Positions 40,911-49,758 of a stretch of 64,000 nt of DNA are shown one piece after another. The notes below the pieces were generated by a model, which saw only the letters and a program-made list of their open reading frames with translations, made no database searches and was not told the DNA's origin. Made by a program: the position numbers and the translations under genes. Source of the DNA: Archangium sp. (lineage in GTDB: Bacteria; Myxococcota; Myxococcia; Myxococcales; Myxococcaceae); the NCBI GenBank assembly GCA_030695565.1, contig JAUYRZ010000128.1, forward strand, positions 16,965 to 80,964, in the 5' to 3' direction. How positions within the stretch are numbered: position 1 is the first letter of the stretch; every line of letters starts with the position of its first letter.

Positions 40911-43742
40911 TCAGAAGCCCGCGGAGAGCTCGATGAAGAAGGTGCGGCCGTACTGCGGCACCTTGGAGAACGCGGTCTCGCTCAACACCGGCACCACGTA
41001 GCGTTGGTCGAGCAGGTTCTGCACACCGGCGAAGTAGCGGATCGGCCCGTACTCACCCGACAACCCGAAGTTCAGCAGGAACGCTTCACCCGCATACGTG
41101 CCGTCTTGCGCCCGCCGGCCCGACTGGAAGACGCCCTGGCCCGACAACCGCACGAGCCCTTCTTTGAGCGGCACCATCGCGCGCAGCGACGCGACGTGCA
41201 TCGGGTACGCACCGCCGGTGATGTCGGCGCCCCCGAGCATCACGAACGAATACGATGCGTCGACCAGGGTGAAGCGGCTGGGCTGCCAACGCAGCTCGAT
41301 CTCCGCGCCGCCCGCGGTCAACCGCCCCGGGGAGTTCCCGTACGACAGACACTGCGCGGGCTCGTCGATGGAGCCGCATGCGGGCGTCTCGAGGGTCTCT
41401 TCGGTCAACACCACGAGTTGATCGATGAGGTTGAAGTACCCGCCCGCCGTGATGCGCAGCTCGCGGGTGAGATCGTGCGAGTGTTCGCCTTCGAAGGTGG
41501 TGATCAGCTCTGGTCGCGGCGGGACGACGGGCGCGACCAACGTCTCCGCGTCGGAGAAGGTGGTCTCGTAGATGGTCGGCGCGCGGAAGGCGCGCCCCAC
41601 CACGAGCTTGGTGATGCCACCGTCATACAACTTGGCGACGATCGCTCCACGCGGCGAGAGCGCGATGCCGTCGAGGTCGAAGTACTTGTCGACGCGGATG
41701 CCTGCCTGAATGAACAACCGGCTGATCACCTGCCACTCGTCGAGCAGCGTCGCCGAGAGCAACACGCGCGTGTGGGGATCTTCAGCGAGCGCGCGCTGGG
41801 GCCGCTGGGTGACGAACTGCCCTTGCGCCTCGAGAGAGCCCGTCAGCCGGTTGCCCGCGAACAGGGTGGCGGCCACGCGCACTTCTCCGCTCAGCCAGTC
41901 GGCCCCGCCGGTGTCGGTGGTGCGGGCCCGGTTTCCTTCAGTGTCGACCTGCGCGAACCAGCCGCGATACCGGCTGGCGTCGTAAGCGCCGCGGGCGGTG
42001 AGGGTCACGCGCTCCCACGCCTTCTCGTAGCGGAGCTCGGCGAAACCGCGCACGTCGGTGTATTCGGTGCCCGGTACGCCCACGCTGGCACCCAGCGGCG
42101 CGGTGGGGATCTGCTTGCGGCGTTGGTTCAACTTCCCGCTCAAGGTGAAGCCGTTCCACTCGGCCTTCATCGCGGCGCCGAACGCGCGCTCTCCGTCGAG
42201 GCCACGCACGGTGGTGCTGCCCAGCTCGGTGAACGGCGCACCTTCAGAGAGCATGCCGGCACCCGTGAGCATGAGCGAAGCGCCGTCCTGGCCGAGGCTG
42301 CCGGTGACGCGCGCCTTCACGCCGTTCTGGCCGCCCGCTCCGAGCACGGCTTCGACGTGTTTCTGGTCGCCCACCCGCGCCCGCGGCACCACGTTGATGA
42401 CGCCGAAGAACGCGCCCGTACCGAAGAGGATCGACGCGGGGCCACGCACCACTTCGATGCGATCGACTGCGGAAAGATCAGGCTCGAGATCGCGCGCGGT
42501 GAACGCCTGGCCCGCCCACACATCGTTGATGGGGTGGCCATCCCACAGCACCAGGATTCGGGTGTTCAGATCGCCCGGCGGCTGAAACCCGCGCACGCCC
42601 ACGTAGGTGTAGATGCGGTCGTCGGCGAGGAAGAACCCGCGCACGCCCTGCAGCGCTTCTGCGAGCGTCTGGTAGCCGAACGCGCGCAGCTCTTCGCGGG
42701 TGATCACCGTGACCGAAGCGGGCGCGTCATCCACCGACACCGCTTGCTTCGAGGCCGCTCCGACCTTGGGCGGCGCGTAGCGCAGCTCGGCGGTGACCCG
42801 GGTCTCGCTGTTCTCGGTCACCTTCACCGGCTGCACGAGCGGGGTGACCTCTTCGCTGCTGACCTCCACCGTGTAGTCGCCCACGGCCAGTGTCAGCACG
42901 GTGGGGGTGAAGCCGAAGTCACGACCGTCGACCCGCACCACTGAGTTTTCCCGGTTCGAGGTGACGATCACCTTGCCGGTGGGCCTGGGCTTTTCGGACA
43001 GCGCGACCTTCGCGGCGATCGTCTCGTCGGCTTTCACGTCGACCAGCACCTGCTGCGCGCTGTGACCGGGCGCTTGAACGACGAGCAGGCGCTGACCGGG
43101 AGGGAAGGAAAGGGTGACGGGCACGCGGCCGAGTTCAGCGCCATCGGCCGACTCGCGAATCACCGCGCCTTCGGGCGTGCCGGTAAAGGCGATGCTGCCC
43201 TCCACGCGCACGAGGGGCGCGGCCAGCTTCGTTTCCCGCCCTCGCGCGGCGGTGAGCTTCACGCTGCCGGGGCGGTAGCCGCTGAGCTCGAGCAGGAGCG
43301 TGTGCGCCCCGGGGCTGACCGCGATGGTCTGCGGGGTGCGGCCGCGGCTGCCGAGGTCTTTGCGGTCGACGTAGAGCTCGGCGCCTGGCGGGGTCGAGGT
43401 GATGGTCACCAGCGCGACCTTGGGCGCGAGCCGCGCCAGCGCCTGCTTCACGTCGCGGCGATCGGCCTCGGGCAAGGAAGGATCGACGAAGAGATCGTTC
43501 CAATAGCGGTACGCCTCGTCGAGGCGATCGATCGCCTCGTAGCAGCGCGCGATGTTGAAGAGCACGTTGCGGTTGGGCACCAGCCGGTACGAGAGGAAGT
43601 ACGACGCGAGCGCAGCGTCGTAGTCACGCCTGGCGTAGGCCTTGTTGCCCAGGTCGAAGGCGACGTCGGCCTCGTCTGCGGTGTTGTCTGCGAAGGCTGG
43701 CACCGCCAGTGCCAGCGCGAGCAGGAGGGGGAGGTGACGCAC
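40911..43742 (-). CDS. TonB-dependent receptor with N-terminal TPR and PEGA domains
   Basis: 943 residues. Signal peptide (1-18), TPR-like helices (about 25-105, LGNKAYARRDYDAALASYFLS), three PEGA-like beta domains (about 110-320: STPPGAELYVDRKDLG, GTPEGAVIRES, NRENSVVRVDGRDFGFTP), then the TonB plug (VSVDDAPASVTVITREELRAFG, GVRGFQPPGD, VDRIEVVRGPASILFG) and a 22-strand barrel to the C-terminal Phe. Such N-terminal extensions are unusual for TonB receptors and could bind peptidoglycan or another protein. Substrate unknown. Confidence 0.88.
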   Translation of the reverse strand: MRHLPLLLALALAVPAFADNTADEADVAFDLGNKAYARRDYDAALASYFLSYRLVPNRNVLFNIARCYEAIDRLDEAYRYWNDLFVDPSLPEADRRDVKQALARLAPKVALVTITSTPPGAELYVDRKDLGSRGRTPQTIAVSPGAHTLLLELSGYRPGSVKLTAARGRETKLAAPLVRVEGSIAFTGTPEGAVIRESADGAELGRVPVTLSFPPGQRLLVVQAPGHSAQQVLVDVKADETIAAKVALSEKPRPTGKVIVTSNRENSVVRVDGRDFGFTPTVLTLAVGDYTVEVSSEEVTPLVQPVKVTENSETRVTAELRYAPPKVGAASKQAVSVDDAPASVTVITREELRAFGYQTLAEALQGVRGFFLADDRIYTYVGVRGFQPPGDLNTRILVLWDGHPINDVWAGQAFTARDLEPDLSAVDRIEVVRGPASILFGTGAFFGVINVVPRARVGDQKHVEAVLGAGGQNGVKARVTGSLGQDGASLMLTGAGMLSEGAPFTELGSTTVRGLDGERAFGAAMKAEWNGFTLSGKLNQRRKQIPTAPLGASVGVPGTEYTDVRGFAELRYEKAWERVTLTARGAYDASRYRGWFAQVDTEGNRARTTDTGGADWLSGEVRVAATLFAGNRLTGSLEAQGQFVTQRPQRALAEDPHTRVLLSATLLDEWQVISRLFIQAGIRVDKYFDLDGIALSPRGAIVAKLYDGGITKLVVGRAFRAPTIYETTFSDAETLVAPVVPPRPELITTFEGEHSHDLTRELRITAGGYFNLIDQLVVLTEETLETPACGSIDEPAQCLSYGNSPGRLTAGGAEIELRWQPSRFTLVDASYSFVMLGGADITGGAYPMHVASLRAMVPLKEGLVRLSGQGVFQSGRRAQDGTYAGEAFLLNFGLSGEYGPIRYFAGVQNLLDQRYVVPVLSETAFSKVPQYGRTFFIELSAGF

Positions 43743-43807
43743 GGAGGTGCCAGCCTACACGGGGCGATTGAGGGGGCAATTGTTCACGCTGGGGGCCCTC
43801 AATCGAG

Positions 43808-44293
43808 TCAGCGGCAGTACTTCGCCCACTGATCAGGAAGCGGCCCGCCCATCAGCTTCTCCGCGCCCGAACGATCCAGCAGCACGAAGGTGAAGTCGCC
43901 GGTGAAACACAGCTCGGCGTCCTGGCGGATCTCCACGGTGGCCTTCACCACCCGGCTGCCGCTCCTGGTCACCCGCGCCCGCGCTTCGACCTCTTTGCCC
44001 ACCCGCACGCCCTTCGACAGCCGCGCCTCGAAGTGGGTGGTGAAGCCGAACTTGCCGGTCACCGCCAACACCGCCCACGCCGCTGCCTCATCGGCCAGGG
44101 TGGAGATGAGCCCGCCATGCATCAACCCCAACGGGCCCTGGTGGTGCTGCGCCGGGGTCATGCGGGTGACCAGGTCTTCCCCCTCGTTGACGAACTTGAG
44201 GTGGAACCCCGCCGGGTGGTCAGGGCTGCACCCGAAACAGGGCTGACCTGCGCCGAACAGGCTGCCATCGAGGGGGGTGACCACGGGCGTCAT
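43808..44293 (-). CDS. PaaI-type hotdog thioesterase
   Basis: 161 residues from the ATG at 44293. GLMHGGLISTLADEAAAWAV is the hotdog active-site helix (HGG with the downstream Asp/Glu), and the central strands (TTHFEARLSKGVRVGKEVEA) fit. It hydrolyses acyl- or aryl-CoA thioesters. Diverges from the kinase gene across 62 bp. Confidence 0.88.
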   Translation of the reverse strand: MTPVVTPLDGSLFGAGQPCFGCSPDHPAGFHLKFVNEGEDLVTRMTPAQHHQGPLGLMHGGLISTLADEAAAWAVLAVTGKFGFTTHFEARLSKGVRVGKEVEARARVTRSGSRVVKATVEIRQDAELCFTGDFTFVLLDRSGAEKLMGGPLPDQWAKYCR

Positions 44294-44355
44294 GGGCGCC
44301 GCCTCTAGTCGCCAGAGAGGCGGAAAGCACGATCCCACGGTAAGGTCGCGCCGCG

Positions 44356-46044
44356 GTGGGTTCCCAAATTCCCGATCTGAGCGGCCGGACCATCGGCGAG
44401 TACGAGATCGTCGCGCGGGTTGGCGTCGGTGGCATGGGAGAGGTGTACGAAGGGCGCCACCCCCTCATCGGCAAACGGGTCGCCGTGAAGGTGTTGTTGC
44501 CCTCGCTCTCCAACGAGGCAGAGCTGGTCGAGCGGTTCCTGGCCGAAGCCCGCGCGGTCAACGAGATCCGCCATCGCGGCATCGTCGACATCTTCAGCTT
44601 CGGGCAGCTCCCCGAGGGCTCTCGTTACTTCGTGATGGAGTTCCTCGAGGGCGAGGCCTTCGACAAGATCATCAAGAAGCGCTCGCCCTTGCCGATGGGC
44701 GAGGTGCTCGGCTGGGCCGACGAGATGCTCGACGCGCTCGAAGCGGCGCACTCCGCGGGCATCATTCACCGCGACATCAAGCCGTCGAACCTCTTCCTGG
44801 TGAACACCGGCCGCGGTCGGCCCTACGTGAAGCTGCTCGACTTCGGCATCGCCAAGTTGGGCGCCATCAATGGAGAGGCCACCCCGCAGACGCGCGCGTC
44901 GGTGATCCTCGGTACGCCCGACTACATCAGCCCCGAGCAGGCCCGCGGCAAGCCGATCAGCCCGCAGACCGATCTCTATGCGCTGGGCTGCGTGCTCTTC
45001 GAGATGCTCACCGGCGAACGCGTCTTCCGCGGCGAGAACACGCTGCAGACGATGTGGATGCACGTCGAAGACAAGCCGGCGCTGCCTTCGTCGATCCGCC
45101 CCGACATCCCGCCCGAGCTCGACGAGCTGATCCTCTGGGCCCTCGAGAAGGAGTCGGCCAACCGCCCACCCAGCGCCGCCGACATGCGAGAGCGCCTGCT
45201 GGTGATCAAGGCGCAGCTCGCGCCCACCGGTCAGTTCACGCCTCCGCCTATTACTTCGAGCGGCCACCGCCCCATCGCCCTGACCCCGCCCCCTTCCGGC
45301 CGGAACAAGGTGGTGGGCTCGACGCCTGCGCCCCGCTCGGGTTCGTTGCCGCCGGTGGGTTCACGCAGCGGGGGGCAGCCCCCCATCTCGACCCGCACCA
45401 AGCTGCAGCCGCAGGCCACGGTGGCGAGCTCGAACGAGACGCGCCTGCAGCCGCTGACGGCCATGACGGGCCAGGCGCCCGCCGAGCCGGCCAGAGTGGA
45501 GGCGCTGGAGAACTTCACCGATCCCGAAGTGCCGGTCGCTCCGAAGTCGAAGCTCCCGGTGGTGCTCGCGGGTGTGGTCGGCGTGCTGTTGCTGGCGGTG
45601 GTGGTGTTCTTCGCGGTCGGCCCGGCTGCGCAGACGGAACAACCGCCGGTGGTCGATCCCCCGGTGAAGGTCGAGCCGCCCCCCGTGGTGAAGGTGGATC
45701 CTCCGGTGAAGGTGGATCCGCCCCCCGTGGTGAAGGTCGATCCTCCGGTGAAGGTGGATCCGCCTCCGAAGGTCGAGCCCGATCCACCCAAGGTCGATCC
45801 GGTCGCCAAGGTCGATCCGCCCAAGCCCAGGGGCCGGGTGATCACCACCGAGCAGCTCGTCAGCCGCCTGCGGAAGATCGAAGCGCAGCTCGCCGCCAAA
45901 GAAGCGGAGACCGGCCAGAAGGACAACGTGCTGCGTCAGTTCGTCGAGCAGGCCCGCAAGGAAATCCAGAAGGCGACCAACGACGCTGACCGCAAGGCCG
46001 CCTGGAGCTTTCTGGGCGACATCGAAGGCCAGTTGAAGCGCTGA
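44356..46044 (+). CDS. Ser/Thr protein kinase (Hanks type) with single TM segment
   Basis: 562 residues from a GTG. Complete catalytic set: VGVGGMGEVYEGRH (glycine loop), RVAVKVL (Lys45), HRDIKPSNL (Asp140), LDFGIAKLG (Asp162) and the GTPDYISPEQARG activation segment. A Pro/Ser-rich region follows, then a membrane segment at about 398-422, a tandem KVDPPPV repeat, and a helical tail. The external tail probably senses an envelope signal. The gene for a secreted protein follows at 41 bp. Confidence 0.93.
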   Translation: MGSQIPDLSGRTIGEYEIVARVGVGGMGEVYEGRHPLIGKRVAVKVLLPSLSNEAELVERFLAEARAVNEIRHRGIVDIFSFGQLPEGSRYFVMEFLEGEAFDKIIKKRSPLPMGEVLGWADEMLDALEAAHSAGIIHRDIKPSNLFLVNTGRGRPYVKLLDFGIAKLGAINGEATPQTRASVILGTPDYISPEQARGKPISPQTDLYALGCVLFEMLTGERVFRGENTLQTMWMHVEDKPALPSSIRPDIPPELDELILWALEKESANRPPSAADMRERLLVIKAQLAPTGQFTPPPITSSGHRPIALTPPPSGRNKVVGSTPAPRSGSLPPVGSRSGGQPPISTRTKLQPQATVASSNETRLQPLTAMTGQAPAEPARVEALENFTDPEVPVAPKSKLPVVLAGVVGVLLLAVVVFFAVGPAAQTEQPPVVDPPVKVEPPPVVKVDPPVKVDPPPVVKVDPPVKVDPPPKVEPDPPKVDPVAKVDPPKPRGRVITTEQLVSRLRKIEAQLAAKEAETGQKDNVLRQFVEQARKEIQKATNDADRKAAWSFLGDIEGQLKR

Positions 46045-46084
46045 CTACACCGGCCCACACCGGGAATGACGCTATGGTGGCAGC

Positions 46085-46963
46085 GTGCTTTCGCTCCTGA
46101 TGATGCAGCTGGCGTTGGGTCAAGCCTCCGACCTGCGTGGACCCGTCGCCGTGGTGATGACCAGTAAGCGGCCTGGCGCCGAGACGGCCGCGCCGAAGAT
46201 CGCGCAGCGCGTGTTCGATTCGTTCAAGCGCGAAGGCGTGGTGGGGCTGCTCGATGACGCGGCCACCGCCAAAGAGCTGCGCGCCGCCGGCTTCTCCGAT
46301 CCACGCTCCTGTCAGGGCACGCGCGCGTGCTTGAGCAAGCTCGCCATTCTCCTCGGGCCCCGCGCCGTGGTGGTGGGCATCGACGTGGGCAAGGTCGGCA
46401 AGACGCTGGCGATTCACCTCGAGGCCGTGTCGGCCGATCGCGAAGAGTCGCTCGGTACGCTCGACGTCTCGTCTTCGCTGAGTGGTTGGAGCGACGCGAT
46501 GTCGGCCCCCATCGTGGTCTTCGTGCGCGACGTGAAAGCCGGGCTCGAGCTCAAGAAGAAGACCCCTGGCGATCCGCCGCCGACCCCGCCGCTCGAGGTG
46601 GCGCGCACCGATACGCCGAAGAAGACCGAGCTGGTGCCCGCTCCGAAAGCAGAAGGTCTGGTGAACGTGGTCGAGCAGGGTGATGGCAAGCCGCCCAAGG
46701 TCGCCGCCTGGGTCTTCGCGGGCGGCGCTGCAGCCACCGCGGGCGTGGCCGTCGCCTTCGGGGTGATGTCGGGCAACGCGAAATCGCAGTTCGACGCGTC
46801 GCTGGTGGATCTCGGCGGAGGTGCCCGCGGCAGCACGTTGCCCGAAGACCAGGCGCGTGCGCTGGCGAACTCGGCGAACACCAACGCCGCCGTCGCGCTC
46901 ACCTCTGGCCTCGTGAGCGCTGGTCTCACCGCCGCGGCCGCCATCTTCTTCCTGAAGGACTGA
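46085..46963 (+). CDS. Secreted/membrane protein downstream of the kinase
   Basis: 292 residues from a GTG. N-terminal signal (MLSLLMMQLALGQ), an alpha/beta section with CQGTRACLSKLA, a Pro-rich linker (DPPPTPPLEVARTDTPKKTE) and two membrane-type stretches near the C-terminus (VAAWVFAGGAAATAGVAVAFG, ALTSGLVSAGLTAAAAIFFL). This domain plan recurs next to myxobacterial kinases; function unknown. Confidence 0.7.
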   Translation: MLSLLMMQLALGQASDLRGPVAVVMTSKRPGAETAAPKIAQRVFDSFKREGVVGLLDDAATAKELRAAGFSDPRSCQGTRACLSKLAILLGPRAVVVGIDVGKVGKTLAIHLEAVSADREESLGTLDVSSSLSGWSDAMSAPIVVFVRDVKAGLELKKKTPGDPPPTPPLEVARTDTPKKTELVPAPKAEGLVNVVEQGDGKPPKVAAWVFAGGAAATAGVAVAFGVMSGNAKSQFDASLVDLGGGARGSTLPEDQARALANSANTNAAVALTSGLVSAGLTAAAAIFFLKD

Positions 46964-47056
46964 GGTCGTCATGCTCTGGGTCGCTCCACCTCGGCCAGCT
47001 GTTCGCTGCGCTCCCGTCTGTCTCGCGCAGCGTTCCGCTGCTACCGGTGCCGCTCT

Positions 47057-49684
47057 ATGAATCGTCTGGGTCTCGCGGTTCTCATCACTGCGTTCGGAGC
47101 TGCGTGCGTCGACGTCACCACGTTGACCGGTTTCGAGTGCGACGACGCCGGGCGCTGCAAGGCGCCGAGCGGCGTGACGGGCGGGGGCCCAGCGACCGGA
47201 GGCGGGGGCAACACCACGGGCGGAGGCGGCGGTACGGCTCAGGGCGGCGGCAGCGGCGGTGGCGACGTGGGCGGTGGCGCTGGAGGCGGCGCGGGCGTGT
47301 GCACCACGTCGACCTGCACCGGCTGCTGCGACGACAGCGGTGTCTGCCGTTCGGGTGATGAGCTCGCGGCCTGCGGTCAGGGTGGGATGACCTGTGCCGC
47401 GTGCGCCAGCGGAACGCGCTGCCAGGCGGCGGTGTGCCAGCCCCTCAACGCGAACGGTGGAACCTGCGTGGTGGGTGCCGAGTGTGCTTCGGGTTTCTGC
47501 GCGGCCGGCGTGTGCTGCACCAGCGCGTGCACCGGCGACTGTGAGAGCTGCAACGCCGTGGGCACCGAAGGCCGTTGTGCGCCGCTGGCCGAAGCGACGG
47601 CCCCTGGGGCCTGCGGCGACTACGCATGTGACGGCGTCAGCGGCTCGTGCCCTGCGACCTGCACCACCTCGCGGCAATGTTCCCCGGGCCGCTTCTGCAA
47701 CAGTGGCGTCTGCACGACGCTCAAGCTTCCCGGCGTGACGTGCGGCTCCAGCGCGGAGTGCCAGTCGGGGTTCTGTGCCGACGGCGTGTGCTGCGACCAG
47801 GCCTGCAGCGGCAGCTGCGATCGCTGCAACCTCGCCGGGAGCGTGGGCACCTGCAGCCCCGCGCCCGCTTCGGATCCCGGCAGCCCGGCCTGCGGCGGCG
47901 CGGTGGTGTGCAACGGCACGCTCGCCGACTGCCCCATTCTCTGCTCCAGCGGCTGCCCGTCGACGACCTTCTGCAGCGGCACCTACTGCTCTGCCAGGAA
48001 GACCAACGGCGTGAGCTGCGCTGCGGCCACCGAGTGCCAGTCGAACTTCTGTGTCGACGGCGTGTGCTGCAACGCGGCCTGCGGCGATCTCTGCGACGCC
48101 TGCAGCGTGGCGCAAGGCGCAGCGGTCAACGGCACCTGTGGCCTGCTCGGCCCCAGCCGCATCTGCCGCGGGGCCACCAACACCTGCGACCAAGAAGAGC
48201 GCTGCAACGGCACCACCGCCACCTGTCCCGCCAACGGCTTCACCGACGCGGGCGTCGGCTGCGGCACCACCACCTTCACGGCGTGGAGCACGTGTGACGG
48301 TGGCGCGGCCTGCGCGAGCAGTGGCACTCAGAGCCGCACCCGCTCCGACAAGTTGTGCACCGGTGCCGGTACGTGCGGAAACGTCGACACGGGCGAGAAC
48401 CAGGCCTGCGTGCGCATGACCGAAGGCATCGCCTGCGGCACCACGACCTTCGGAGCGTACAGCGCGTGCACGTACGCGGCGGCCTGCTCGACCACGGGCA
48501 CTCGCACCCGGGTGCGCACCGAGCCCCTCTGTGCCAGCGGCACCTGCAGCGCTGTCCAGGTCACGGAGACGGACTCCGCGGGCTGCGCGCGCTCCACCAA
48601 CAGCATGAGCTGCGGCGCTTCGACCTTCGGGCCCTACGGCAGCTGCGGCTTTGCCTCGACGTGCGCCGAGTCGGGAACGCGCACCCGCACCCGCACCGAT
48701 CCCGTCTGCCTGAGCGGCACCTGTGGCTCGGCCATGGCGACCGAGACCGACTCCGCGGGGTGCACGCGCAGCACCGGCGGCACCTCGTGCGGCACCACCA
48801 ACACGGGCGCGTATGGCGCCTGCAGCTACGCGGCGACCTGCTCCACCACCGGCACGCGCTCGCGCACCGTCTCGACGTACACGTGCGGTTCCGGCGCCTG
48901 CAACACGAGCACGGTGACGGAGAACGACACCAGCGGTTGTGGGCGCAGCACCACCGGCACCAGCTGCGGCACCACGCAGACCAGCGCGTACACGGCGTGC
49001 AGCTACGCCAATGCGTGTTCGAACACGGGCTCGCGCACGCGCACGGTCACCACCTACGCCTGCAACGCCGGCGGCGGCTGCGATCCCAGCACCGTCACGG
49101 AGACCGACACCGTCGGCTGCAACCGCGGCCAGGACGGCACGACCTGCGGCACCACCGCTTTCGGCGGCTACACCGCGTGCGGCTACGCGAACGGCTGCAG
49201 CAATGGCGGTTCACGCACGCGCCCCGTCACCACGTTCACCTGCGGCGGCGGCACCTGCAACTCAGCGGCGAGCACGGAGACGGACACGGCGGGCTGCGCT
49301 CGCAACCAGGACGGCACCAGCTGCGGCACCACCGTCACCGGCGCCTACGGCAGCTGCAGTTACCCGCAGATCTGCGCCAACGCAGGCAGCCGCACGCGGA
49401 CCGTGACCAGCTACACGTGCGGTGGAAGCGCGTGCAACACCAACAACGTCACCGAGACCGACGTCACGAGCTGCGCCCGCAATACGAATGGCAACAACTG
49501 TGGAGTGCCCTCGTGCGGCATCTGTGGCGCTGGCTGCGACTGCAGCTGTGAGCGCACTCAAAACTGCACCGGGCTGCGCTGCAACGCCGCGCAGGCCTGC
49601 GTTTCGCAGAGCTGGCAGCAGTCGTGCGGTAGCTGCTCGGGTTGCATGATCTGCGCGAAGGGCGAAGAAGAGGCGTCGTACTGA
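47057..49684 (+). CDS. Cys-rich lipoprotein with seven TSP1-like tandem repeats
   Basis: 875 residues. Lipobox in AFGAAC (about Cys17), a Gly-rich spacer, four CxxGFCxxGVCCxxAC blocks (about residues 125-360), then seven repeats of about 59 residues (about 397-815), each built on a GTSCGTT, GAYxxC, SRTRTV, TETD and GC consensus, and a Cys-rich end. The repeats resemble thrombospondin-1 modules and would be disulfide-rich and surface-exposed. DNA identity between repeats is high in places, so unequal crossover is likely. Function unknown; adhesion or defence seems plausible. Confidence 0.8.
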   Translation: MNRLGLAVLITAFGAACVDVTTLTGFECDDAGRCKAPSGVTGGGPATGGGGNTTGGGGGTAQGGGSGGGDVGGGAGGGAGVCTTSTCTGCCDDSGVCRSGDELAACGQGGMTCAACASGTRCQAAVCQPLNANGGTCVVGAECASGFCAAGVCCTSACTGDCESCNAVGTEGRCAPLAEATAPGACGDYACDGVSGSCPATCTTSRQCSPGRFCNSGVCTTLKLPGVTCGSSAECQSGFCADGVCCDQACSGSCDRCNLAGSVGTCSPAPASDPGSPACGGAVVCNGTLADCPILCSSGCPSTTFCSGTYCSARKTNGVSCAAATECQSNFCVDGVCCNAACGDLCDACSVAQGAAVNGTCGLLGPSRICRGATNTCDQEERCNGTTATCPANGFTDAGVGCGTTTFTAWSTCDGGAACASSGTQSRTRSDKLCTGAGTCGNVDTGENQACVRMTEGIACGTTTFGAYSACTYAAACSTTGTRTRVRTEPLCASGTCSAVQVTETDSAGCARSTNSMSCGASTFGPYGSCGFASTCAESGTRTRTRTDPVCLSGTCGSAMATETDSAGCTRSTGGTSCGTTNTGAYGACSYAATCSTTGTRSRTVSTYTCGSGACNTSTVTENDTSGCGRSTTGTSCGTTQTSAYTACSYANACSNTGSRTRTVTTYACNAGGGCDPSTVTETDTVGCNRGQDGTTCGTTAFGGYTACGYANGCSNGGSRTRPVTTFTCGGGTCNSAASTETDTAGCARNQDGTSCGTTVTGAYGSCSYPQICANAGSRTRTVTSYTCGGSACNTNNVTETDVTSCARNTNGNNCGVPSCGICGAGCDCSCERTQNCTGLRCNAAQACVSQSWQQSCGSCSGCMICAKGEEEASY
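48252..49502 (+). repeat. Seven tandem ~177-bp coding repeats
   Basis: Each unit encodes one TSP1-like module of the Cys-rich lipoprotein. Units 4 to 7 are the most alike, suggesting recent expansion. Confidence 0.75.
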
Positions 49685-49717
49685 CGCCGGTTTCACCGGC
49701 GATTTCCTTCTCCTGAG

Positions 49718-49756
49718 CCTCACCCCGACCCTCTGCCCGCTTCGCAGGGCGAGGGA
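49718..49756. repeat. GC-rich inverted-repeat element
   Basis: CCTCACCCCGACCCTCTGCCC, loop, GGGCGAGGGAG. Between convergent stops (49684 and 49759). Confidence 0.7.
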
Positions 49757-49758
49757 GC

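Noticed and set aside
40437..42944. 835-codon plus-strand frame opposite the TonB receptor
   Set aside because: Antisense shadow; no ribosome site or motif; the reverse-strand receptor is clear.
45650..45800. Short tandem DNA repeat
   Set aside because: It codes for the KVDPPPV linker of the kinase and needs no other explanation.
45860..48193. 777-codon reverse-strand frame
   Set aside because: Crosses three real genes on the other strand; Ala/Arg/His-rich shadow.
48252..49502. Tandem repeats as a CRISPR array
   Set aside because: The period (~177 bp) is a multiple of three, the frame is open throughout and the units encode Cys-rich modules; no short identical repeats with unique spacers.
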